Assembly: GCF_003116015.1 (NCBI RefSeq)
Contig: NZ_LGQZ01000120.1
Coordinates: forward strand, 1-43,089
From: Azospirillum sp. TSO22-1
GTDB lineage: Bacteria; Pseudomonadota; Alphaproteobacteria; Azospirillales; Azospirillaceae
Reading direction: 5' to 3'
DNA length: 43,089 nt
Shown: in pieces, positions 1-6,826 of the stretch
How positions within the stretch are numbered: position 1 is the first letter of the stretch
Layout: each line of letters begins with the position of its first letter
Notes under the pieces: model-generated
What the model saw: only the letters and a program-made list of their open reading frames with translations
What the model was told of the DNA's origin: nothing
Database searches by the model: none
Position numbers and translations under genes: made by a program

Positions 1-2
1 TG

Positions 3-1055
3 TGCACCGCCACGCAGCCGGCGCTGGCGAAGGGCGCCCCGCTGGACTTCGGCCTGCCGTCCATCCCCCCCATCGTCGCCGAGCCCGCCCGCCTGCACCG
101 CGCCATGCGGCGGGTGCGGGTGGAGTACGCCGGCCCGCTGGACGACGAGGCGCTGGCCGACCGGCTGACCGACGCGCCGCAGGCGCTGTGCGTGGTCGAC
201 ACCCGGATGCACGCCGCCGATCTGTTCCGGTTGCTCGTGGCGCGCGGGGTGGAGGGCGTGCGCCATCTCTCCGCCGCCATGTGCGCCGAGCACCGCACCG
301 CCGTGCTGGACGCCATCCGCGCCGACCTGAAGGACGGGCGGCCGTGCCGGGTGGTGTCGACGCAGCTGGTCGAGGCGGGGGTGGACGTCAGCTTTCCACT
401 GGTGCTGCGCGCCATGGCCGGGCTGGACTCGGTGGCGCAGAGCGCCGGCCGCTGCAACCGCCATGGCGAGATGGAGGGCGACCTGGGCACCGTGGTGGTG
501 TTCGACACGGACCGCGCGCTGAGGCTGGCCGACCTCAACCGCCGCCGCGACACCGCGCGCGAGGTGATGGCCGGCCGCGACTGGGACGAGGCGCTGAACC
601 CCGATGTGCTGGAGGCATACTTCAAGGCGCTCTACGCCACCGGCCGGCGCTTGCGCCGGGTCGATGGCGGCGACCCGTTCGACGCGTGCGGGGCGTGGGC
701 GGCGTTCGACAAGGCGAGCGTGAAGAGCCTTCCCTTCCGGGCGGTGGCCGAGCGCTTCCGCCTGATCGACGACGACCAGCTGCCGGTCATCACCCCCTAT
801 ACCGACGAAGCCCGCGGCTTGGCCGCCGCGCTGCGCACCAGCGAGCGGCCGGCCGGCTTGGCGCGCAAGCTCCAGCGCCACACGGTGTCGCTGCCGCGCT
901 CGCGCGTGGCGCGGCTGCTGGTGGCGGAGATGGTGAAGATGGTGGGGGTGGAGCGGCAGTTCCTGCTGCTGGTGGACGGCAGCGCCTACGATGACGACCT
1001 GGGGCTGATGGCGCGGGATCCGCGGGAGCGGGGGGAGGAAGAGAACATTGTTTAA
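3..1055 (+). CDS. cas3: CRISPR-associated helicase/nuclease Cas3, type I-C (C-terminal part)
   Basis: Cas3 is the ATP-dependent helicase-nuclease that degrades foreign DNA after Cascade binds it. Only the C-terminal 350 residues are in the window; the HD nuclease domain and Walker motifs lie upstream of base 1. The first visible residues, CTATQPAL, fit helicase motif III (S/T-A-T). Further on come VVDTR (motif IV region), VVSTQLVEAGVDVSF (motif V) and QSAGRCNRHG (motif VI, with the arginine fingers), followed by the Cas3 C-terminal domain. The frame stays open to TAA at 1053-1055. It is the first gene of a cas3-cas5-cas8c-cas7-cas4-cas1-cas2 order, which is diagnostic of subtype I-C. A 216-bp gap with a palindrome separates it from cas5c, so the downstream genes may have their own promoter. 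Confidence 0.95.
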   Translation, partial: CTATQPALAKGAPLDFGLPSIPPIVAEPARLHRAMRRVRVEYAGPLDDEALADRLTDAPQALCVVDTRMHAADLFRLLVARGVEGVRHLSAAMCAEHRTAVLDAIRADLKDGRPCRVVSTQLVEAGVDVSFPLVLRAMAGLDSVAQSAGRCNRHGEMEGDLGTVVVFDTDRALRLADLNRRRDTAREVMAGRDWDEALNPDVLEAYFKALYATGRRLRRVDGGDPFDACGAWAAFDKASVKSLPFRAVAERFRLIDDDQLPVITPYTDEARGLAAALRTSERPAGLARKLQRHTVSLPRSRVARLLVAEMVKMVGVERQFLLLVDGSAYDDDLGLMARDPRERGEEENIV

Positions 1056-1131
1056 CGATCGCGATTGACGAGCCGTGTGCTCTACGGGGTGGTGGCGGTG
1101 ACGCGATCCATCATTGATCCCATTACCTACT

Positions 1132-1157
1132 GTCATCCCCGCTTTTGCGGGGATGAC
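1132..1157. repeat. Palindromic dispersed repeat, GTCATCCCCGC type
   Basis: A perfect 11-bp inverted repeat, GTCATCCCCGC and GCGGGGATGAC, around a TTTT loop, in the 216-bp gap between cas3 and cas5c. The same arms recur in the two-armed element at 38350-38439. Palindromes of this sequence are known as dispersed intergenic repeats in many high-GC proteobacteria. The hairpin could attenuate transcription between cas3 and the other cas genes, but no T-run follows it. Confidence 0.8.
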
Positions 1158-1271
1158 GAAAAAGGAAAGTGCGGGTACATCAGCCCCGTCGAAAAATCCC
1201 GCATCGGTTGACAATCCGAAATTTCCCGATCAGCCTGAATTGTCCAGCGCACCCGCCGGAGGGGTCTTTCT

Positions 1272-1925
1272 ATGTCCCAGGGCATACGCGTTCACGTCTG
1301 GGGCGAGCGCGCCCTGTTCTCCCGCCCGGAGATGAAGGCGGAGAGGGTGTCCTATGACGTCATCACCCCGTCGGCGGCGCGCGGCATCCTGGAAGCCATC
1401 CACTGGAAGCCGGCGATCCGCTGGGTGATCGACCGCATCCACGTGCTCAAGCCCATCCGCTTCGACACCGTGCGGCGCAACGAGGTGGGCTCCAAGGCCT
1501 CCTACGCCACGGCGCGCCAGGGCATGGCCGGCGGCGCGCTGCCCGAGCTGTTCGCCGACGAGGAACGCCAGCAGCGCGCCAGCGTCCTGCTGCGCGACGT
1601 CGGCTACGTCATCGAGGCGCACTTCGAGATGACCTCGCGCGCCGGGCCGCAGGACAGCCCGGGCAAGCACCTGGACATGGCGCGCCGCCGCATCGCCCGG
1701 GGGCAGTGCGTCTGGCAGCCTTGCCTCGGCTGCCGCGAGTTTCCGGCGTGGTTCGAGCCGGCCGAGGGACCGGTCGCGGTGCATGACGGCCTGCGCGGCA
1801 CCCGCGACCTCGGCTGGATGCTGCACGACATCGACTTCGGCGACGGCATGACGCCGCGCTTCTTCCGCGCCACCATGGTGGACGGCGTCATCGACGTGCC
1901 GCCGCTCTCCGGCGCGGGAGGCTGA
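1272..1925 (+). CDS. cas5c: Type I-C Cas5 (Cas5c/Cas5d), pre-crRNA endoribonuclease and Cascade subunit
   Basis: In type I-C systems, which lack Cas6, Cas5 cuts the repeat in pre-crRNA and stays on the 5' handle. The 217-residue protein has the usual family length. Conserved blocks are VWGERALFSRPEMKAERVSYDVITP near the N-terminus (RAMP fold), ARGILEAIHWKP at about 36-47, VLKPIRF and the SPGKHL segment with K132 and H133. These match the catalytic Lys-His pair of Bacillus halodurans Cas5d. Where that enzyme has its catalytic Tyr46 (IYWKP), this protein has His44 (IHWKP); the comparison is from memory. The ATG at 1272 follows a GGAGG-like sequence. The stop is 3 bp before cas8c, so the two are translationally linked. 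Confidence 0.93.
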   Translation: MSQGIRVHVWGERALFSRPEMKAERVSYDVITPSAARGILEAIHWKPAIRWVIDRIHVLKPIRFDTVRRNEVGSKASYATARQGMAGGALPELFADEERQQRASVLLRDVGYVIEAHFEMTSRAGPQDSPGKHLDMARRRIARGQCVWQPCLGCREFPAWFEPAEGPVAVHDGLRGTRDLGWMLHDIDFGDGMTPRFFRATMVDGVIDVPPLSGAGG

Positions 1926-1928
1926 GCG

Positions 1929-3767
1929 ATGATCGTCGCCGAACTCTTCCGCACCTACGAGCGGCTGCGCGACGCGGGCGAACTGCCGCCCTACGGCTTC
2001 TCGAACGAGAAGGTGACGGGTTGCGTCGTGCTGACGCCGGACGGCGGCGTTCACCGCGTCGAGGACCTGCGCCAGGACGTCGCCGCCGGCAAAAGGACGG
2101 TGAAACGCCCCTCGCTGCTCGACGTGCCGCAGCCGCCGAAGCGCACGGTGGCGATCCTGTCCGGCTTCCTGTGCGATTCCGCCGCCTACCTGTTCGGCTG
2201 GGCCGAGGGCGACCGGCGCGCCCGCGCGCTGGAGCAGTTCGCCGCCTCGCGCACCCGGCACGAGGCCGTGCTGGACGGCATCGACCATCCCGCCGCCCGC
2301 GCGGTGCTCGCCTTCTTCCGCACCTGGGAGCCGGGCGCCGAGCCGCCGGCCTCCGACCCGGAGGTCCTCGCCGGCTGGCTGGCCTTCCGCCTGATGCACG
2401 AGCACGACTGCGTCCACGACGTGCCGGAGATCCGCGCCGCCTGGGAGCGCACGCTGCTGGCCGAGGAGGAGGGGGCGGTCACCGGCCAGTGCCTCGCCAC
2501 CGGCGAGCAGGGGCAGCCGATCGCCCGCATCCATCCGGCGGTGAAGGGCGTGCCGGGCGCGCAGTCCAGCGGCGCGGCGTTGGTGTCGTTCAACGACGAC
2601 GCCTACACCTCCTACGGCAAGACGCAGAACTTCAACGCGCCGATGTCGACCCGCGTGGCGCACGGCTACACCGCGGCGCTGAACCACCTGCTGGCACAGC
2701 GCGGCACGCGTCACATGGTGGTGGGCGACGTCTCGGTGGTGTTCTGGACCGACCGCCGCACGCGGTTCGAGGAGGACGTCGGCCTCGTCTTCGGCCGCGC
2801 CGACCGGCCGGAGGACGCCGACACGCTGACGGCGGTCGGCGCCGCGCTGGACCGCCTCGCCAAGGGCCGGCACGGTGTGATGCCGGAGGAGCTGGACGCG
2901 CGCTTCCTCGTGCTCGGCCTGTCGGGCAACGCGGCGCGGCTGGCGGTGCGCTTCTGGGTCGCCGACGGGCTGGGCGTCATGGCCGACCGTCTGGCGCAGC
3001 ACTTCCGGGACCTCGACCTGGTCACCCAGTGGGACAACCAGCCGCGCTACCCCACGGTCTGGGCACTCGCCAACGAGACCAAGGCCAAGTACCGCCGCGA
3101 CGGTGACCACGCCCGCCCCGACCCCAACGACAAGGGGCTGGCGAAGCTGCAGGGCGACCTGCTGCGCGCGGTGCTGAGCGGCACCCGCTATCCGGAGAGC
3201 CTGCTGGCCGTTCTGCTCGACCGGCTGCGCGCCGACCGCACCGTCAACCACCCGCGCATGGCGCTGCTGAAGGCGGTGCTGGTGCGCCGCCGGCGAACCA
3301 ACGCGGCTTTGGCCGGCCTGTCTGAAGCCGGCCTGTCTGAAGAAGGGGAGGGCCTCGTGAGCCTCGATCCGAACCGCACCGACGTGGGCTACCGCCTGGG
3401 CCGGCTGTTCGCGGTGCTGGAGCGCATCCAGCAGGCCGCCGCCGACGGCCGCGACCTCAACGCCACCATCCGCGACAAGCACGTCGGTGCCGCGTCCTCG
3501 ACGCCGCGCGCGGCGTTCCCGTTCCTGCTCGACCTCGCCCAGAAGCACCTGAAGAAGGTGCGCGGCGGCAAACCGGGGCTCGCCCGCGTGCTGGACATCG
3601 CCTTGCAGGAGATCCAGGAGCCGCTGCGGGGCTTCCCGGCGACGCTCGACCTGGAGCAGCGCGGGCTGTTCTTCCTCGGCTATTACCACGAGCGCGCCGA
3701 CCGCAAGACCGGCAAGGCCGCCGATCCCACCCTTGATCCCGTCGAACCCCTCCCCGTTCCGGAGTGA
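1929..3767 (+). CDS. cas8c: Type I-C Cascade large subunit Cas8c (Csd1)
   Basis: Cas8c recognises the PAM and anchors the type I-C Cascade complex. The 612-residue product has the family's usual length and shows typical Csd1 blocks: LPPYGFSNEKV at about 18-28, ILSGFLCDSAAYLFG at about 75-89, and a long conserved stretch at about 199-240 with IARIHPAVKGVPGAQSSG followed by LVSFNDDAYTSYGK. The last 136 residues (YRLGRLFAVLERIQ onward) form the small-subunit-like domain, which is probably also made separately as Cas11c (see 3357-3767). A perfect 15-bp tandem duplication at 3312-3341 adds five residues (AGLSE twice) at the junction of the two parts. The gene starts 3 bp after cas5c and ends 6 bp before cas7c. 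Confidence 0.95.
   Translation: MIVAELFRTYERLRDAGELPPYGFSNEKVTGCVVLTPDGGVHRVEDLRQDVAAGKRTVKRPSLLDVPQPPKRTVAILSGFLCDSAAYLFGWAEGDRRARALEQFAASRTRHEAVLDGIDHPAARAVLAFFRTWEPGAEPPASDPEVLAGWLAFRLMHEHDCVHDVPEIRAAWERTLLAEEEGAVTGQCLATGEQGQPIARIHPAVKGVPGAQSSGAALVSFNDDAYTSYGKTQNFNAPMSTRVAHGYTAALNHLLAQRGTRHMVVGDVSVVFWTDRRTRFEEDVGLVFGRADRPEDADTLTAVGAALDRLAKGRHGVMPEELDARFLVLGLSGNAARLAVRFWVADGLGVMADRLAQHFRDLDLVTQWDNQPRYPTVWALANETKAKYRRDGDHARPDPNDKGLAKLQGDLLRAVLSGTRYPESLLAVLLDRLRADRTVNHPRMALLKAVLVRRRRTNAALAGLSEAGLSEEGEGLVSLDPNRTDVGYRLGRLFAVLERIQQAAADGRDLNATIRDKHVGAASSTPRAAFPFLLDLAQKHLKKVRGGKPGLARVLDIALQEIQEPLRGFPATLDLEQRGLFFLGYYHERADRKTGKAADPTLDPVEPLPVPE
3342..3350 (+). promoter_or_regulatory. Internal Shine-Dalgarno for cas11c inside cas8c
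   Basis: The sequence GAAGGGGAG, continuing into GGCCTC, ends a few bases before an in-frame GTG at 3357-3359. This is a strong Shine-Dalgarno in the middle of a coding sequence, at normal spacing, directly before the small-subunit domain of cas8c. Confidence 0.6.
3357..3767 (+). CDS. cas11c: Type I-C small subunit Cas11c, internal translation product of cas8c
   Basis: Type I-C, I-B and I-D Cascades are known to contain a small subunit translated independently from the 3' end of the large-subunit gene. The in-frame GTG at 3357 (codon 477 of cas8c), preceded by the purine-rich AAGGGGAGGG, would yield a 136-residue protein starting MSLDPNRTDVGYRLGRLF. Two or three such copies would line the Cascade belly and contact non-target DNA. 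The product is mostly predicted helix (RLFAVLERIQQAA, FPFLLDLAQKHLKKV, ARVLDIALQEIQ), as expected for Cas11. It shares the stop codon of cas8c. The start is inferred from the Shine-Dalgarno and from domain limits. It would not appear in a routine annotation. Confidence 0.65.
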   Translation: MSLDPNRTDVGYRLGRLFAVLERIQQAAADGRDLNATIRDKHVGAASSTPRAAFPFLLDLAQKHLKKVRGGKPGLARVLDIALQEIQEPLRGFPATLDLEQRGLFFLGYYHERADRKTGKAADPTLDPVEPLPVPE

Positions 3768-3773
3768 GCCGCC

Positions 3774-4646
3774 ATGGGCATCCACGAGTCCCGCATCGAG
3801 TTCGTCTACCTGTTCGACGTGCGCAACGGCAACCCGAACGGCGACCCCGACGCCGGCAACATGCCGCGCCTCGACCCCGAGACCGGCAAGGGGCTGGTCA
3901 CCGACGTCTGCCTGAAGCGCAAGGTCCGCAACCTCATCGAGCTGACCCGCGGCAACCAGGCCGGCTACGACATCTACGTGCGCGAGAAGGCGGTGCTGAA
4001 CCTCCAGCACGGCCGTGCCTACGAGGGCACCGGCCTGAAGCCGGAGCCGCGCAAGCTGCCCAAGGGCGACGGCGCCGCGGCGGTGACGCAGTGGATGTGC
4101 CGGACGTTCTTCGACGTGCGCACCTTCGGCGCGGTGATGACCACCGAGATCAACTGCGGCCAGGTGCGCGGCCCCGTGCAGTTGACCTTCGCCGAGAGCA
4201 TCGACCCCATCGTGCCGACCGAGGTGTCGGTCACCCGCATGGCGGTGACCACCGAGGCCGAGGCCGAGAAGCAGTCGGGCGACAACCGCACCATGGGCCG
4301 CAAGTACATCGTCCCCTACGGCCTGTACCGGGCGCACGGCTTCGTCTCGCCGCATCTGGCGAAGCAGAGCGGCTTCTCCGACGCCGACCTGGAGGCGTTC
4401 TTCCAGGCGCTGGTGCTGATGTTCGACCACGACCGCTCGGCCGCGCGCGGCGAGATGGCGGCGCGCCGGCTGATCGTCTTCCGCCACCGTTCGCCGCTTG
4501 GCGAGGCGCCGGCGCACAAGCTGTTCGACCGGGTCACGGTGAAGCGGAAGAACACGGTGGCGGTCGGGCGGTCGTACGACGACTACGACGTCGCCATCGA
4601 CCGCGACGGCCTGCCCGACGGCGTGGAGATCGACGAGCGGCTGTAG
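3774..4646 (+). CDS. cas7c: Type I-C Cascade backbone protein Cas7c (Csd2)
   Basis: Cas7 forms the helical backbone that coats the crRNA spacer. The 290-residue protein has the Csd2 signature at its N-terminus: RIEFVYLFDVRNGNPNGDPD, then NMPRLDPETGKGLVTDVCLKRKVRN, the RNA-binding RAMP core. MCRTFFDVRTFGAVM at about 110-124 and QVRGPVQLTFAESIDPI at about 132-148 are also family hallmarks. It begins 6 bp after the cas8c stop with a GAGTGAGCC ribosome-binding region, and it ends 4 bp before the GTG of cas4. Several copies per complex are expected, so this gene should be translated more than its neighbours. Confidence 0.96.
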   Translation: MGIHESRIEFVYLFDVRNGNPNGDPDAGNMPRLDPETGKGLVTDVCLKRKVRNLIELTRGNQAGYDIYVREKAVLNLQHGRAYEGTGLKPEPRKLPKGDGAAAVTQWMCRTFFDVRTFGAVMTTEINCGQVRGPVQLTFAESIDPIVPTEVSVTRMAVTTEAEAEKQSGDNRTMGRKYIVPYGLYRAHGFVSPHLAKQSGFSDADLEAFFQALVLMFDHDRSAARGEMAARRLIVFRHRSPLGEAPAHKLFDRVTVKRKNTVAVGRSYDDYDVAIDRDGLPDGVEIDERL

Positions 4647-4650
4647 CGCC

Positions 4651-5295
4651 GTGGACGCTGCCGATCCGGATGCCGCCCTGGCGCCGCTGTCGGCGTTGCA
4701 GCACCTCGCCTTCTGCCCGCGCCAGTGCGCGCTGATCCACCTGGAGGGCGCCTGGGCGGAGAACGCGCTGACCGCCGAGGGCCGCGTGCTGCACGAGCGG
4801 GTGGACGAGGCGCCCGGCGAGAGCCGGCGCAGCGTGCGCGTCGCCCGCGGCGTGGCGTTGCGCAGCCGGCGGCTGGGGCTGATCGGCAAGGCCGACGTGG
4901 TGGAGTTCCACGCCCGCCGCGGCGGCCCGCCGGTGCCCTATCCGGTCGAGTACAAGCGCGGCAAGCCGAAACCGTTTGACGCCGACCGCGTGCAGCTCTG
5001 TGCCCAGGCGCTGTGCCTGGAGGAGATGCTGGACACCCCGGTGCCGCGCGGCGCGCTGTTCTACGGCCAGCCGCGCCGCCGCGAGGAGGTCGTCTTGGAC
5101 GACTCCCTGCGGGCGCGCACCGAGGCGGCCGCGGCCGGCCTGCACGCGCTGCTCGCCGCCGGTGTCACGCCGCCGCCCGAGCCGGGGCCGAAGTGCCACT
5201 CCTGCTCGCTGGAGCCGTTCTGCCTGCCGGGCGTCGCCGCCGGCCGCTCGGCCGCCGCGTGGCTCGCCCGCGCGCTGAAGGAGGATGCGCCGTGA
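4651..5295 (+). CDS. cas4: CRISPR adaptation exonuclease Cas4 (RecB-like, 4Fe-4S)
   Basis: Cas4 works with Cas1-Cas2 to select and trim PAM-containing prespacers. The 214-residue protein starts at GTG 4651. It carries the Cas4 iron-sulfur cysteines: C22 in the N-terminal FCPRQC motif and C182, C185 and C191 in KCHSC and LEPFC at the C-terminus. RecB-nuclease residues are visible as D82 in GKADVVEF and E100/K102 in VEYKRGK, followed by the helix QLCAQALCLEEML (QxxxY region, with a leucine in place of the usual tyrosine). The gene overlaps the cas1 start by 4 bases (GTGA), which suggests coupled translation of the adaptation genes. Confidence 0.95.
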   Translation: MDAADPDAALAPLSALQHLAFCPRQCALIHLEGAWAENALTAEGRVLHERVDEAPGESRRSVRVARGVALRSRRLGLIGKADVVEFHARRGGPPVPYPVEYKRGKPKPFDADRVQLCAQALCLEEMLDTPVPRGALFYGQPRRREEVVLDDSLRARTEAAAAGLHALLAAGVTPPPEPGPKCHSCSLEPFCLPGVAAGRSAAAWLARALKEDAP

Positions 5296-6329
5296 AGCGC
5301 CTGCTCAACACGCTCTACGTCACCACGCCCGGCAGCTACCTGTCCAAGGAGGGCGAGGCCATCGAGGTGCGGCGCGAGGACGGCACCCGCACCCTGGTGC
5401 CGCTGCTGGCGCTGGAGGGCGTGCTGGCGTTCGGTGCGGTGGGCGCCAGCCCCTACATCCTCGGCCACTGCGCCGAGCGCGGCGTGTCGGTCGGCTTCCT
5501 GACCGAGAACGGGCGCTTCCTGGCCCGCATCGAGGGGCCGGTGTCCGGCAACGTGCTGCTGCGCCGGGCACAGTACCGCGCCTCCGAAGACCCGGAGCGG
5601 GCGGCGGCGGTGACGCGCAGCCTGCTGGCCGGCAAGCTGGCCAACCAGCGCACCGTGGTGCGCCGCCACCGCCGCGACCACGACGATCCCAGCGGCGCGC
5701 TCGCCGCGGCGGAGGAAACGCTGAGCCGGGCGCTGACCCAGCTCGACCGCGTGCTCGACCCGGCGGGCGAGGTCGACCGGCTGCGCGGCGTGGAGGGCGA
5801 CGCGGCCGCCGCCTACTTCGCGGCGTTCGGCGCCATGGTCCGGCGCGACGGCGAGGAATGGCGCGTGTGCGGGCGCAGCCGCCGCCCGCCGCTCGACCGG
5901 GTGAACTGCCTGTTGTCCTTCGCCTACACGCTGCTGACCCATGACGTGCGCGGCGCGCTGGAGGCGGTGGGGCTGGACCCGCAGGTGGGGTTCCTGCACG
6001 CCGACCGGCCGGGCCGGCCGTCGCTGGCGCTCGACTTGGTGGAGGAGTTCCGCGCGCCTTTCGCCGACCGGCTGGTGCTGACGCTGATCAACCGGCAGGA
6101 GCTGGCGGCGGACGACTTCGAGATTGGCGAGACCGGTGCGGTGACGCTGACCGGCGATGCCCGCAAGGCGGTGCTGGTCGCCTACCAGAAGCGCAAGAAG
6201 GAGGAGCTGACGCACCCCTTCCTGGCGGAGAAGCTGCCGTTCGGCCTGATGTGGCACGCGCAGGCGCGCCTGCTGGCGCGGCACCTGCGCGGCGACCTGG
6301 ACGCTTATCCGCCGTTCCTGTGGAAGTGA
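5292..6329 (+). CDS. cas1: CRISPR integrase Cas1, type I-C
   Basis: Cas1 is the integrase subunit that inserts new spacers at the leader end of the array. The GTG at 5292 overlaps the cas4 stop and gives 345 residues, the usual I-C length; a longer upstream reading would only extend into cas4. Metal-binding residues are visible as E168 in RGVEGDAAAAYF, H236 in FLHADRPGRPS and D248/E251 in LALDLVEEFR. The N-terminus, KRLLNTLYVTTPGSYLSKEGE, is typical of I-C Cas1. A GGGAGGGAGG ribosome-binding site for cas2 lies between the stop and cas2. Confidence 0.97.
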   Translation: MKRLLNTLYVTTPGSYLSKEGEAIEVRREDGTRTLVPLLALEGVLAFGAVGASPYILGHCAERGVSVGFLTENGRFLARIEGPVSGNVLLRRAQYRASEDPERAAAVTRSLLAGKLANQRTVVRRHRRDHDDPSGALAAAEETLSRALTQLDRVLDPAGEVDRLRGVEGDAAAAYFAAFGAMVRRDGEEWRVCGRSRRPPLDRVNCLLSFAYTLLTHDVRGALEAVGLDPQVGFLHADRPGRPSLALDLVEEFRAPFADRLVLTLINRQELAADDFEIGETGAVTLTGDARKAVLVAYQKRKKEELTHPFLAEKLPFGLMWHAQARLLARHLRGDLDAYPPFLWK

Positions 6330-6341
6330 GGGGAGGGAGGG

Positions 6342-6632
6342 GTGCTGGTGCTCGTCTGCTACGACGTGTCGACCGAGACCCTCGGCGGCAAGCGGCGGCT
6401 GCGCCGGGTGGCGAGGGCGTGCCAGGACCATGGCGTGCGCGTCCAGTTCTCGGTGTTCGAGTGCACGGTGGACCCGGCGCAGTGGACGGCGTTGCGGGCG
6501 CGGCTGATGGAGATCATCGACCCGAAGACCGACAGCCTGCGCTTCTACCTGCTGGGCTCCTCGGCCCGGCACAAGGTGGAGCACGTCGGCACCCGCCCGC
6601 CGACCGACCTGGACGAGCCGCTGATCCTGTGA
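6342..6632 (+). CDS. cas2: CRISPR adaptation protein Cas2
   Basis: Cas2 is the dimeric scaffold of the Cas1-Cas2 integrase. The GTG start at 6342 follows a strong purine-rich ribosome-binding site (6331-6340). The 96-residue protein begins MLVLVCYDVSTET, with the conserved early aspartate at the end of strand 1. It continues with the arginine-rich RRLRRVARACQDHGVRVQFSVFEC region and a C-terminal DSLRFYLLG strand, as in typical ferredoxin-like Cas2 proteins. It is the last cas gene; the leader and array follow within 195 bp. Confidence 0.97.
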   Translation: MLVLVCYDVSTETLGGKRRLRRVARACQDHGVRVQFSVFECTVDPAQWTALRARLMEIIDPKTDSLRFYLLGSSARHKVEHVGTRPPTDLDEPLIL

Positions 6633-6826
6633 CGCGGTCCCCGCGCGGCGCGAACCCCAAGCGGCCATGATTTGCCGGGAGGGTTCGCGTGGGGAATATG
6701 TCCTGTCCCGATGGGCCATTTTTCGGGCTTGGGTCCGTTCAGCTTCGCATTTATCGGTTGCGACGCCGCAGGTTCTCGCGAACAGCGCCGTTCTCGCTGT
6801 ACGCCCAAGCTCTTATACTCGGGGGG
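6633..6826 (+). promoter_or_regulatory. CRISPR leader
   Basis: The 194-bp non-coding stretch between the cas2 stop and the first repeat is less GC-rich than its surroundings (for example CCATTTTTCGGG and CGCATTTATCGG). It sits on the side where repeats are perfect, so it is the leader. It should hold the pre-crRNA promoter and the integrase recognition sequence. A short stem-like CGCGGTCCCCGCG just after cas2 could end the cas transcript. Confidence 0.8.
6791..6819 (+). promoter_or_regulatory. Candidate pre-crRNA promoter
   Basis: TATACT at 6814-6819 is a near-consensus -10 box. With 17-bp spacing the -35 position reads TTCTCG, which is weak. Transcription would begin at or just before the first repeat at 6827. 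Confidence 0.45.

Noticed and set aside
1230..4889. A 1219-residue - strand open frame over the cas genes
   Set aside because: It is antisense to cas5c, cas8c and cas7c, which have clear family motifs. Its His/Ala/Arg-rich composition is the usual shadow in high-GC DNA.
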